From contig NZ_BAAAWO010000001.1 of the NCBI RefSeq assembly GCF_039535115.1, positions 558,001-622,000 on the forward strand: a stretch of DNA of 64,000 nucleotides, read 5' to 3'. Each line of letters starts with the position of its first letter. The first letter of the stretch is position 1. Of this stretch, positions 20,848 through 29,169 are shown piece after piece. Below the pieces are notes generated by a model. That model was not told the origin of the DNA. It searched no databases and worked only from the letters and a program-made list of their open reading frames with translations. Source of the DNA: Paeniglutamicibacter sulfureus (GTDB taxonomy: Bacteria; Actinomycetota; Actinomycetes; Actinomycetales; Micrococcaceae). Position numbers and translations under genes: made by a program.

Positions 20848-21285
20848 ATGAAACGGCGGTGGAAATTCGTGCTTGCCGTTGGCGTGTTTGGGGTTCTCAT
20901 CGCTCTTGTTTTGGTTGTAGTGCGACCCGGTCTCGCGTGCCCGGCAGCGGGGTACGCGGATCTGGGCGACGTTGAACTTGAATTTACCAGCGAGCCGGAC
21001 TCGGTTGCTGCCTGCTTCGGGGACGAGTGCACTCCACAACCCGTCCAGAGATCTGACGACGGCAAATGGAAAGTTCCGCAGTCCTACCCCTACATGCCGC
21101 AAGATTCGGACCTGCATGGCAACGTAAGGCCGGGCAATGTCACCGCCATTCGAATCATGGCTGCACGCCCGTCAGCCGCACCGATCGTCAGTATTATGGC
21201 CATCCATTCGGAACCTGCCGAAGGCGGCCAGTTCTGGTCCACGTGTCCTGGTCCAACGAGGTACATGCCGGTGCAGGTTCCCTGA
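20848..21285 (+). CDS. Small membrane-anchored or exported hypothetical protein
   Basis: A 145-residue protein of unknown function. After MKRRWK comes a hydrophobic segment (about 8-26, rich in V, L and G) that could be a signal peptide or single membrane anchor, then LACPAAGYAD. The mature part has further Cys residues (ACFGDEC and WSTCPG), suggesting disulfides outside the cell. The C-terminus is hydrophobic-polar mixed without a second helix. A promoter-like element lies directly upstream. No family was recognised; it could be lineage-specific. Confidence 0.6.
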   Translation: MKRRWKFVLAVGVFGVLIALVLVVVRPGLACPAAGYADLGDVELEFTSEPDSVAACFGDECTPQPVQRSDDGKWKVPQSYPYMPQDSDLHGNVRPGNVTAIRIMAARPSAAPIVSIMAIHSEPAEGGQFWSTCPGPTRYMPVQVP

Positions 21286-21442
21286 GAACGTCAGCGGCGG
21301 CATAATGGTCGATTCGGAGCATCGGCTGGTACCGGCAATCATTGTGATACAAAAATCGCCCGGCCGGGAATACTACAGGAGCTTCCCATGGCCCCCCTGT
21401 GATCCCCGGCTTCGAAGAACCATATGAGTGGTTAAACACGAA

Positions 21443-21480
21443 AGGCTCCCTTTCCCCTAGATATGGAGGAAAAGGAGCCT
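21443..21480 (-). terminator. rpsT terminator
   Basis: Inverted repeat 21443-21449 with 21474-21480 (AGGCTCC / GGAGCCT), extended by purine/pyrimidine-rich inner arms, 22 nt beyond the rpsT stop on the minus strand. Confidence 0.65.
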
Positions 21481-21501
21481 GACGATTCAGTGAAGCAATC
21501 C

Positions 21502-21762
21502 TTAGAGGGCGTTAACCTTCTTGGAGATGGCCGACTTGTGGTTGGCTGCGTTGTTCTTGTGCAGCACACCCTTCGTAGCGGCCTTGTCGATCTTGCGACC
21601 AGCTGCAACGAGTGCTGCTGATGCTGCATCCTTGTCTTCGGCTGCAACGGCAGTGTTCACTGCGCGGATTGCGGTGCGAAGCTCGGACTTGACGGCAGCA
21701 TTGCGCTGGCGCGACTTCTCGTTGGTGAGAATGCGCTTCTTCTGGGACTTGATATTAGCCAC
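21502..21762 (-). CDS. rpsT: 30S ribosomal protein S20
   Basis: Primary 16S rRNA-binding protein of the small subunit. The 86-residue basic protein begins [16 protein letters not shown] and ends with [13 protein letters not shown], both conserved. The start is a GTG at 21762, with AGAG-type purines about 9 nt upstream on the minus strand. It lies on the strand opposite holA, as in related genomes, and is transcribed alone. Confidence 0.97.
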   Translation of the reverse strand: MANIKSQKKRILTNEKSRQRNAAVKSELRTAIRAVNTAVAAEDKDAASAALVAAGRKIDKAATKGVLHKNNAANHKSAISKKVNAL

Positions 21763-22019
21763 TGTATTAAACTCTCTTGCTCATCGCTTGTATGGTCGGT
21801 GAGGGATATCTTCCGGGCCATTGACTGAGCGGCGTGGGGATACCTATGGCGACCCGGGAGAAGTGCCCGTCGACCTGCGCGGACACACAAGAAATAATAC
21901 TAGCAGGTTCGGATGGCCATCACGAGTCGTTACCGCCCGCCGTGACTGTGAGCTACTTCTGCCGTGGCGAAGCGGGGTTCGCAGGTTTGGCCATGTATGG
22001 AGTTGCCCCTCATGGACGA
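21763..22019. other. Intergenic region upstream of rpsT
   Basis: About 260 bp holding the presumed rpsT promoter on the minus strand and the 3' side of the monooxygenase gene. An AT-rich spot (AAATAATACTAG near 21892) stands out, but no gene or RNA could be assigned. Confidence 0.35.
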
Positions 22020-22055
22020 CGAACGGCCCCTGACCGTGAAGTCAGGGGCCGTTCG
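22020..22055 (-). terminator. Hairpin after the monooxygenase gene
   Basis: Perfect 15-bp inverted repeat (22020-22034 with 22041-22055) with a 6-nt loop, 24 nt beyond the stop of the minus-strand monooxygenase gene. It has no U-run on either strand, so it may stop transcription from both sides only partly. Confidence 0.55.
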
Positions 22056-22078
22056 GGCCTACAGAAGCTGCCTGTTAT

Positions 22079-23923
22079 TTAGAGGGCAAGTTCCATCAGG
22101 TCCTCCATCGATATGCCGGTGTCGGTGGCCGGACGCCCCAGGATCGAGGACAGCACCTCGAAGAGCGCGGCCTGCGGGTCTTCAACCATGCGATGTGACC
22201 TCCAGCCGATGTGCTTGTCAGGGCGGACCAAGATAACGCCGTCTTCCTCGACTTCTCGTTGGTGCAGCCAGTCTCCGTAGAGGTCCTGCACTTCGAGGCC
22301 CTCGCCGATGACCACGGCTACCAGATCGATGCCCAGCCGGGAGCCGAGCTTGACCGCCGCATCCGCCCATGCCTGCCCGGTGATGCCGGTGAATAGCGTG
22401 AACTGGGTGCCCTTGGCGATGTCGTGGGTGGAGAACTTCCGGTCCCTGTCTCCGATCCAGGCATGCGGCAGGCGCAGTCCCGGATAGGTGGACTTCTGGT
22501 GGTGGAGCATCGGGTCTTCCGTTGGCTCCGGGCGTGTGCCGCCGTCGGAAACCACGGCGCTCGATTCGTAGAACTGGCCGATCTCCGTGCCCTGGGCATT
22601 AAATTCGTAGTCCTTGTTGTCCAGCGCCTCCCGGAGCGCCTTGCGGCGTGCCGCGCCTTCGGGGGAGTTCTCCTTGCGCAACTTGAGCTTCTCGATGAAC
22701 TCCTCGTCCGTTGCCGCATCCGTGACTCCCAGGGCATCGAAGATCGGCTTGTACTCGCGTCCCGAGTCGTTGGCGCGGGTGACGATCTGCTTGGCCACCG
22801 GTGCCCGTTCAGCCGAATAGGTCTCCAGCAGCTCCTCGCCGGCCTGGCCCTTGAGTACTGCCGCCAGTTTCCAGGACAGGTTGTACGCGTCCTGGATGGA
22901 CGTGTTGGAACCCAATCCGTGGCTCGGCGGGTGCTTGTGGATGGCGTCTCCCGCGCAGAAGACGCGGCCCTTCTGCAGGTGCGTGGCGTATTGCTCGTTG
23001 TTGCCCCACAGCGAGTAGCCCAGGATCTCGACCTCGAGGTCGTCGATGCCCACCAGGTTGCGGATGACCCTGATCGCTTCGTCGTTGTCGAGCACCGGGG
23101 GTTCCCCGTTGATGTCGAACCCCCAACAGATCAGCCACTCGTTCCACGGCCGGACCATGCGGATCAGTCCGGCGCCCAAGCCGCCGATGTTGGAGCCCGG
23201 GTTGAAGACCCAGTAGAGGATCGACGGACGGTGGGCGGCCAGGTGGGCGAGGTCCGCCTTGAAGGTGATGTTCATGGAACCGCCGATGTCCATGGCGCCT
23301 TCCATGGGCAGGTCGATGTCGGTGGCGACCTTCGAGCGGGCGCCGTCGGCGCCAATGAGGTACTTGGCGCGGATCGTGTACTCGTGGCCGGTGAGCCGGT
23401 TCAGTACCTGCACGCTTACGCCCTCGCTGTCCTGGGTGTGTCCCAGGTACTCGGTGGAGAACTGCGTCTGGGTGCCGCGCATGGTGGCGTTCTTCAGCAT
23501 GATCGGTTCCAGCAGTGTCTGCGGGATGTCGCAGGGCATGGACGGGGAGGCCAGTTCGTAGTCGGCCCGGCGGTCCGGGCGCAGCCCCCAGGTGGGCCGG
23601 CGCCCGATTTCCTCGCCGGCCATGGACTCGCAGTAGACGGTGTCACCCATCAGCTCGTGAGGTGTCGCCTCGGCCAGGACCTGGTCCTCGATGCCTGCAT
23701 CGCGCAGCACCTCCATGGTGCGCTGGTTGGTGATGTGCGCCCGCGGGGTGTTGGCTGTCCAGCGGTATTTGGTGATCATGATGTTCGGGATGCCCTGGTT
23801 GGACAGGAACAGTGCGGCCGAGCTGCCGGCAGGACCGGATCCGACGATCAGGACGTCGGTCTGGACCACGTTCGCGGTCTCCGGAGAAACGGTATCGGTG
23901 ATTCCATCATTGAAAACAGGCAT
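22079..23923 (-). CDS. FAD-dependent aromatic monooxygenase, TfdB/phenol hydroxylase-like
   Basis: Flavin hydroxylase that probably adds an OH group ortho to a phenolic OH using NAD(P)H and O2. The 614 residues show VLIVGSGPAGSSAALFL (about 25-41, FAD ADP site), GADGARS (191-197, NAD(P)H/FAD motif) and GDAIHKHPPSHGLGSN (325-340) before SIQDAYNLSWKL. A C-terminal thioredoxin-like domain follows. The last motif closely resembles 2,4-dichlorophenol 6-monooxygenases. The ATG start has GAGAGG upstream. Its divergent AraC-type neighbour is separated from it by an IS element. No ring-cleavage gene lies nearby, so the substrate is open. Confidence 0.85.
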   Translation of the reverse strand: MPVFNDGITDTVSPETANVVQTDVLIVGSGPAGSSAALFLSNQGIPNIMITKYRWTANTPRAHITNQRTMEVLRDAGIEDQVLAEATPHELMGDTVYCESMAGEEIGRRPTWGLRPDRRADYELASPSMPCDIPQTLLEPIMLKNATMRGTQTQFSTEYLGHTQDSEGVSVQVLNRLTGHEYTIRAKYLIGADGARSKVATDIDLPMEGAMDIGGSMNITFKADLAHLAAHRPSILYWVFNPGSNIGGLGAGLIRMVRPWNEWLICWGFDINGEPPVLDNDEAIRVIRNLVGIDDLEVEILGYSLWGNNEQYATHLQKGRVFCAGDAIHKHPPSHGLGSNTSIQDAYNLSWKLAAVLKGQAGEELLETYSAERAPVAKQIVTRANDSGREYKPIFDALGVTDAATDEEFIEKLKLRKENSPEGAARRKALREALDNKDYEFNAQGTEIGQFYESSAVVSDGGTRPEPTEDPMLHHQKSTYPGLRLPHAWIGDRDRKFSTHDIAKGTQFTLFTGITGQAWADAAVKLGSRLGIDLVAVVIGEGLEVQDLYGDWLHQREVEEDGVILVRPDKHIGWRSHRMVEDPQAALFEVLSSILGRPATDTGISMEDLMELAL

Positions 23924-24130
23924 TGCGTGCCTCTCTTACTTGGACTGGTGCTCACTGCCCGGGGCGGGTGGAGCTGGGTATGCCACGAGTGTTGCAGCTC
24001 ACATGCCCACGGTGGGTGGCCCTTCGCTTTGCTGGCCGCACAGTTGTAAAAGATGTCCGCTGAGTGCAAAACCCCTCGGACACCCTTGGAGGCCGGTGGC
24101 GGGGTAGCGTCCGCCTTGCCTCATGTCAAT

Positions 24131-24178
24131 ATGCTCGCGAAATAATCCCGCATGCCTCAACTAATTTGCTCGCCAAAT
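24131..24178 (+). repeat. IS left end, double inverted repeat
   Basis: Outer repeat 24131-24143 and inner repeat 24167-24178 (TGCTCGCCAAAT, one mismatch to the outer). The transposase stop codon lies between them. Confidence 0.7.
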
Positions 24179-25368
24179 AGGGCATCCCCGGACTGCGCGC
24201 GCATCTTGGCCCGGTTGATGAGATGGTTCTGGATGGCATTGATGCGGCGAGTGATGGCCGCCGGATTCAGGTCCCCGTGGATGCCCGCCAGGGCCTTGGC
24301 ATGTTCCGGGTCCATGGCCTCCAGATCCATGATGCGCTGGTACGCGGTCCGCGGCCGGTCATAAGTCCGCTTCCTGCGACCCGAACGTGCGGTGCCGTAG
24401 CCGTTGGCCTTGACCATCGGCAGCAGGTGGTTCTTGCGCTGGTTCACCAGCGCCCAGAGCTCATTGAGCAGGGCCATCTCCTCCGGACCCTCGTAGCGGA
24501 ACCTGAAGGCATGGCGACGGACCCAATCCCGATTTCGCTGCTCGACATGCGCATTGTCGTTATGCTTATACGCCCGCGCCCTAGTCAGATCAATGTTTCG
24601 TTCCTGCGCCCACTCGATGAGCTGGGTGTTGATGAATTCACCGCCATTGTCGAAATCCAGGGCCCGCATCGGGTAGGGCAGGGACCGGACCAGCAGGTCG
24701 ACCCCGGCCACGACATGGCTGTGCGCACGGTTTTTCACACACGTGTTCACGGTCCACCCGGTGAACACATCTGTCAGGGTGATCGAATACAGGAACTCGC
24801 CCTTGAGGCTGTGTCCGCAGTGGGCGACGGTGTCGATCTCGAAGAACCCCGGTTCCTGCTCCATGGGCGTGCCCGACCACCGCACCGGGATCTCCGAACG
24901 CAGCATCGCCCCGGGCTTGGTCGAGGACAGTGCCGAGGGGTATCGAGCGGCGCGCAACGGCTTCAGATACCGATCCATCGTGGAGGCCGACATGGATAGC
25001 AGCTCGTCCCTGACCTCGTCGGTCAGCAGTCCCGCCACTGTCCCGAGTTCGTCGAAGCGTTCCAAACGCTCGAGCTCGTCGGCCATGATCGGAGCCAAGT
25101 ATTTCCCGCAGGGCTCTCCGGAAAGCGTCCAGATTCGTTCCAGGAGCTTGAGGGCCGCCGGCCCGTACTTGCGGGGCCTGCGCCGCGGCAGGGGCTTCGG
25201 AATCCCGCGTGCGGGCTTACGCAGTTCCGTGGCCAGACGCCGGCGGGCGTTGGCCCTTGACCAGCCGGTCGATGCGCACAGGTAGTCGAGCATCACGCCC
25301 TTCTGTCCCTTGGTCCCTTTCGCATACTCGGCGGCGAAGCCGCTGACGAGCTCTCGCCGGGTGTGCAT
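24157..25368 (-). CDS. DDE transposase with integrase core
   Basis: Catalyses movement of the surrounding IS. The 403 residues start with a helix-turn-helix region (STGWSRANARRRL) and carry the DDE residues in FFEIDTVAHCG, LDFDNGGEFIN and NAHVEQRNRDWVRR, in the right order and spacing for an rve-type catalytic core. ATG 25368 is chosen because AGGGG lies about 7 nt upstream on the minus strand; the frame is open to 25461 but that part covers the terminal repeat. The gene appears intact. Confidence 0.88.
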   Translation of the reverse strand: MHTRRELVSGFAAEYAKGTKGQKGVMLDYLCASTGWSRANARRRLATELRKPARGIPKPLPRRRPRKYGPAALKLLERIWTLSGEPCGKYLAPIMADELERLERFDELGTVAGLLTDEVRDELLSMSASTMDRYLKPLRAARYPSALSSTKPGAMLRSEIPVRWSGTPMEQEPGFFEIDTVAHCGHSLKGEFLYSITLTDVFTGWTVNTCVKNRAHSHVVAGVDLLVRSLPYPMRALDFDNGGEFINTQLIEWAQERNIDLTRARAYKHNDNAHVEQRNRDWVRRHAFRFRYEGPEEMALLNELWALVNQRKNHLLPMVKANGYGTARSGRRKRTYDRPRTAYQRIMDLEAMDPEHAKALAGIHGDLNPAAITRRINAIQNHLINRAKMRAQSGDALFGEQIS

Positions 25369-25425
25369 CGATATCCCCTGTTTCATCTCCCCAGCACAGC
25401 CTGCTGCCCGCCCTGGTGGCCAGAG

Positions 25426-25472
25426 TTTCGCGAGCATTCTTAAATGAGGCACGCACCTCATTTCGCGAGCAT
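25426..25472 (-). repeat. IS right end, double inverted repeat
   Basis: Outer repeat 25460-25472 and inner repeat 25426-25437 (TTTCGCGAGCAT in both). It mirrors the left end with almost the same 35-36 bp offset. Confidence 0.7.
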
Positions 25473-25518
25473 TACTAGTGAGTCAACGCGGCGTCTTTTG
25501 GTCCGTTGTGATTCCGGA

Positions 25519-25545
25519 TACAATTGTGGCTCCATGGGCCACAAT
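25519..25545 (+). promoter_or_regulatory. Promoter of the araC-type gene with hairpin around the start codon
   Basis: A consensus -10 TACAAT (25519-25524) lies 9 nt before ATG 25534. A perfect 8-bp inverted repeat (25523-25530 with 25538-25545) places the ATG in its 7-nt loop. It may be an operator at the transcription start or an RNA hairpin at the initiation codon. The whole site lies just outside the IS right end (25472). Confidence 0.55.
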
Positions 25546-26562
25546 CAAGATGATGCCGAACGGGCATCCGTTGCCGAGCAGGGACAAGACCGCGCAGTTG
25601 CGCCCGGATCCAGGCCGGCCAAGCAACTGCGCTTCAGCACCAACGGCATTCCGGCAACGAATCGGGTTGAGTTGTGGGAGCACCACAACGCCAAGGCGCT
25701 TATTCCCCTGGACATCAGGACCATTGATGAGGAGCCGCTTGAAGCCAGGGAAGTCAGCCTGGGCTACGGCTCGCTCAGGTTTGGCGGCGTCACCGGCAGC
25801 GCCCAAGTCGTGGAACGCAGCGAACGTTTCATCCGGCGGAATCCCACGGATGCGATAGCCGTCTTCTTCACGCTTCGCGGGGAGGCGCTCTTCTACCATC
25901 GCGATGGCCACGAGATCGTGAGGCCCGGCCAGGCCATCATCTGCGACGCGGACCGCCCGTTCATGCGCGGTTTCAGCAAGGGACTGAAGGAAATGGTCCT
26001 GACCATCCCGCGTGAAGAATACCTGGAACTTTCCGCGGGACAGCCGCTGCTCAAGCCCCGGATCATCGATTTCAGCCAGGGGGCGGCGTCAAATCAGCAG
26101 ATGCGCGCGCTGGCCGGACTGGTTAGCTCCACACTCACCGGGCAGCCAGGGAATCGGCCGTGTCCCGAAGGCTCCGCCCTGGACCTGCTCCAGATCCTGG
26201 TATCAGGAGGAAGCAGGGAGACCGGTGCCGGGTACCTGGCTGCGGCGCATGCCCATATCGAAGACCATTTGTGCGACCCGGAACTCGGGACGGCCAAGAT
26301 AGCTGCTGCCATCGGCATCAGTGAGCGGCACCTCTCGCGCATCTTCTTAGAAGCGGGAGAGCCATCCGGCAGCTACATCAGGGAGCGGCGCCTGGAGTTG
26401 GCCCGCGGCATCCTGACCGACCCGGCCAGGCAATCGGTGCCGGTCGGGGCTGTGGCACTGCAGGTCGGCTTCGCGTCGCAAAGCTATTTCACGCGCGCCT
26501 TCAAGTCCCATTACGGCATCACGCCGTTGGCTTCTCGCCGCGAGGCGCTGTGGGGCACCTAA
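25534..26562 (+). CDS. AraC family transcriptional regulator
   Basis: A DNA-binding regulator of 342 residues. The N-terminal ~200 residues match the AraC-binding-like domain of the NphR/FeaR type (NRVELWEHHNAKALIPLDI, RNPTDAIAVFFTLRGEALF). The C-terminal ~100 residues hold two helix-turn-helix motifs (LGTAKIAAAIGISERHLSRIF and AVALQVGFASQSYFTRAFKSH). Relatives of this type activate phenol or amine degradation genes. It is divergent from the TfdB-like monooxygenase gene, with the IS now between them, so it is a candidate regulator of that gene (inference). Confidence 0.87.
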   Translation: MGHNQDDAERASVAEQGQDRAVAPGSRPAKQLRFSTNGIPATNRVELWEHHNAKALIPLDIRTIDEEPLEAREVSLGYGSLRFGGVTGSAQVVERSERFIRRNPTDAIAVFFTLRGEALFYHRDGHEIVRPGQAIICDADRPFMRGFSKGLKEMVLTIPREEYLELSAGQPLLKPRIIDFSQGAASNQQMRALAGLVSSTLTGQPGNRPCPEGSALDLLQILVSGGSRETGAGYLAAAHAHIEDHLCDPELGTAKIAAAIGISERHLSRIFLEAGEPSGSYIRERRLELARGILTDPARQSVPVGAVALQVGFASQSYFTRAFKSHYGITPLASRREALWGT

Positions 26563-26612
26563 GGGGGTAGGTCAGGCAACGGATCTTGCCGCCGGTTCGC
26601 GGTGAAGTTGAA

Positions 26613-27188
26613 TCAGGCCGCGGCGAGTCGTTCGGCGACTCGGGTAAAGGCCTGCTGGCCCAGGATCGCGCCCTCGCGACGGATACCCGCCTCGTGCAGG
26701 CGAATGACCCGATCCAATTTCACCTCGCTGGGACGGCCCTGCCGATCCCAGGCACCGGTGCCGATGTCCACATAGTCGCGGTCCTGGGCCTGCCCGTTGT
26801 TGCGGTCCTTGGAGGTGAGCATCAACGCCAGCAGATACTGGCCGTCGCGCCCGACCAACAACACCGGGCGGTCCTTGCCCTGCGCGTGGTCCTCCTCGTA
26901 GGGAACCCAGGCCCATACGACTTCACCCGGGTCCGGGCGTCCGTCGGCGCGCGGGGAATACGCTGCGTTTACCGCACCCCGGAAGTCCCCGGGGTAGCCG
27001 CCGAACTCCCAGCTGGCGGTCTCGCCCGAGGCCGGAGACGTGGCCGGGTCCCGCCTGCGGGTCGAGGTGGAGCCGGGGCGATTGCCGGCCGGGCGGCCGG
27101 TGCTGCGCTGCTGCCTTGCCGCGCCCCTGAGGGCTGATTCGAGTGCGCGGCCCAGGAGCCTGAGGATGGAGGCGGTGTTGAACTTCAT
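26613..27188 (-). CDS. PemK/MazF-like protein, stand-alone
   Basis: A 191-residue protein. The first ~80 residues are basic and Pro/Arg/Ser-rich. The C-terminal part resembles the PemK/MazF fold: PGEVVWAWVPYEED, then KDRPVLLVGRDG and ALMLTSKDRNN. MazF enzymes cut RNA and are toxins paired with small antitoxins. No antitoxin-sized ORF is adjacent (the neighbours are the AraC gene and lepA), and the long N-terminal extension is unusual. It may therefore not act as a classic toxin. It is divergent from lepA. Confidence 0.75.
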   Translation of the reverse strand: MKFNTASILRLLGRALESALRGAARQQRSTGRPAGNRPGSTSTRRRDPATSPASGETASWEFGGYPGDFRGAVNAAYSPRADGRPDPGEVVWAWVPYEEDHAQGKDRPVLLVGRDGQYLLALMLTSKDRNNGQAQDRDYVDIGTGAWDRQGRPSEVKLDRVIRLHEAGIRREGAILGQQAFTRVAERLAAA

Positions 27189-27200
27189 GTGGTCAAACTA
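27189..27200 (-). promoter_or_regulatory. -10 element of the PemK-like gene
   Basis: On the minus strand TAGTTT (27195-27200) lies 6 nt before ATG 27188, consistent with a leaderless mRNA. Confidence 0.5.
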
Positions 27201-27322
27201 CCAGTTCGGTCATGCTCCTGAGTCGCAATGCGACACCGTGCCCCAAGCATGGGAGAATGGCCTGTGCGAAGTATTTTGCACCCCCCTGAACATTTTCGTC
27301 CCCCATTAGCGAGGTCCCTTAC

Positions 27323-29167
27323 GTGTCACCCATGGCCCGCACCGCACCGGTGCCTGCCGCGACTGATCCGGCGATCATCAGAAACTTCTGCATCATCGCC
27401 CACATCGACCACGGCAAGTCGACCCTGGCCGACCGGATGTTGCAGCTCACCGGAGTCGTCTCCTCACGCGATATGAAGGCCCAGTACCTGGACCGGATGG
27501 ACATCGAGCGCGAGCGCGGCATCACCATCAAGTCCCAGGCCGTTCGCATGCCGTGGGAGGTCGACGGACAGTCCTACGCGCTGAACATGATCGACACCCC
27601 CGGGCACGTCGACTTCACCTACGAGGTCTCGCGTTCGCTGGCCGCCTGCGAGGGCGCCATCCTGCTGGTTGACGCCGCCCAGGGCATCGAGGCCCAGACG
27701 CTGGCGAACCTTTACCTGGCCATGGAGAATGACATGACGATCATTCCCGTGCTCAACAAGATCGACCTTCCGGCAGCGCAGCCCGAAAAGTACGCCGCCG
27801 AGATCTCCAAGCTCATCGGCTGCGACCCGGAGGACATCCTCCAGGTTTCGGGCAAGACCGGCATGGGCGTCGAGGCGCTGCTGGACAAGGTCGTCCGCGA
27901 TCTGCCGGCACCGGTCGGCGATCCGAACGCCCCGGCCCGGGCCATGATCTTCGACTCCGTGTACGACACCTACCGCGGCGTTGTCACCTATGTCAGGGTC
28001 GTCGATGGCAACCTCTCGCCGCGCGAGAAGGTCCAGATGATGTCCACCGGCACCGTCTACGATCTGCTCGAAATCGGTGTTTCCTCCCCGGAGCCAAAGC
28101 CCAGCAAGGGCCTGGGCGTCGGCGAGGTGGGCTACCTGATCACCGGCGTGAAGGACGTGCGCCAGTCAAAGGTCGGCGACACCGTCACCAACTTCGCCAA
28201 GCCGGCCGAAAAGTCCCTGGGCGGCTACCAGGACCCGAAGCCCATGGTGTTCTCCGGCCTGTACCCGATCGACGGTTCTGACTACCCGGCCCTGCGCGAT
28301 GCGCTGGACAAGCTGCAGCTCAACGACGCCGCGCTGACCTACGTCCCGGAGACCTCCGTGGCCCTGGGCTTCGGTTTCCGTGTGGGCTTCCTGGGCCTGT
28401 TGCACCTGGAAATCACCCGTGAGCGCCTCGAGGCCGAGTTCAACCTTGACTTGATCTCCACCGCACCCAACGTGGTGTACGAGGTCATGACCGATGACAA
28501 GAAGCTGCGCACCGTGACCAACCCGAGCGAGTTCCCCGACGGGAAAATCCTCGAGGTCCACGAGCCGATGGTGGCCGGCACGATCCTGGCACCGAACGAA
28601 TTCGTCGGCGCCATCATGGAACTGTGCCAGTCCCGCCGTGGTGTCATGCGCGGCATGGACTACCTTTCCGAGGAACGCGTGGAGATCCGCTACTGGCTTC
28701 CGCTGGCGGAAATCGTCTTCGACTTCTTCGACGTGCTGAAGTCAAAGACCCGCGGCTACGCCTCTCTGGACTGGAAGGCCGACGGCGAACAGGTCTCCGA
28801 CCTGGTCAAGGTCGACATCCTGCTCCAGGGAGAACAGGTTGATGCATTTTCCGCCGTCACGCACCGCGACAAGGCCTACGCCTACGGGCTCATGATGACC
28901 CAAAAGCTGCGGGAACTGATTCCGCGCCAGCAATTCGAGGTGCCGATCCAGGCAGCCATCGGTTCACGCATCATTGCCCGTGAGTCCATCCGCGCCATCC
29001 GCAAGGACGTTTTGGCCAAGTGCTACGGCGGCGACATCAGCCGCAAGCGCAAGCTGCTGGAAAAGCAGAAGGCCGGCAAGAAGCGGATGAAGATGGTCGG
29101 CCGCGTGGAGGTTCCCCAGGAAGCCTTCATCGTCGCCCTGTCATCCGACGAGCCCAAGAAGAAGTAG
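27323..29167 (+). CDS. lepA: Translation elongation factor 4 (LepA)
   Basis: Ribosome-binding GTPase that acts on stalled or back-translocated ribosomes. The 614 residues carry the G1 loop in [15 protein letters not shown] (about 26-40) and [11 protein letters not shown] for switch I. DTPGHVDF and LNKIDLP follow, as does the EF4-specific C-terminal domain ending [23 protein letters not shown] 27323 has GAGGT 7 nt upstream; ATG 27332 is an alternative. hemW starts 2 nt after its stop, so the two are co-transcribed. Confidence 0.97.
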   Translation: MSPMARTAPVPAATDPAIIRNFCIIAHIDHGKSTLADRMLQLTGVVSSRDMKAQYLDRMDIERERGITIKSQAVRMPWEVDGQSYALNMIDTPGHVDFTYEVSRSLAACEGAILLVDAAQGIEAQTLANLYLAMENDMTIIPVLNKIDLPAAQPEKYAAEISKLIGCDPEDILQVSGKTGMGVEALLDKVVRDLPAPVGDPNAPARAMIFDSVYDTYRGVVTYVRVVDGNLSPREKVQMMSTGTVYDLLEIGVSSPEPKPSKGLGVGEVGYLITGVKDVRQSKVGDTVTNFAKPAEKSLGGYQDPKPMVFSGLYPIDGSDYPALRDALDKLQLNDAALTYVPETSVALGFGFRVGFLGLLHLEITRERLEAEFNLDLISTAPNVVYEVMTDDKKLRTVTNPSEFPDGKILEVHEPMVAGTILAPNEFVGAIMELCQSRRGVMRGMDYLSEERVEIRYWLPLAEIVFDFFDVLKSKTRGYASLDWKADGEQVSDLVKVDILLQGEQVDAFSAVTHRDKAYAYGLMMTQKLRELIPRQQFEVPIQAAIGSRIIARESIRAIRKDVLAKCYGGDISRKRKLLEKQKAGKKRMKMVGRVEVPQEAFIVALSSDEPKKK

Positions 29168-29169
29168 CA

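Larger units (their letters stand above)
24131..25472 (-). mobile_element. Insertion sequence, about 1.34 kb
   Basis: A single DDE transposase gene is bounded by 13-bp perfect terminal inverted repeats (24131-24143 and 25460-25472, core TGCTCGCGAAAT). A second near-identical copy lies about 35 bp inside each end (24167-24178 and 25426-25437). No clear target-site duplication was found next to the proposed ends. The family could not be fixed; the integrase-core type resembles ISNCY/IS481-like elements. Confidence 0.8.

Noticed and set aside
22424..24049. Long open frame (541 codons) on the plus strand opposite the monooxygenase
   Set aside because: Pure antisense shadow; composition is that of GC-rich codon positions and no domain pattern appears.
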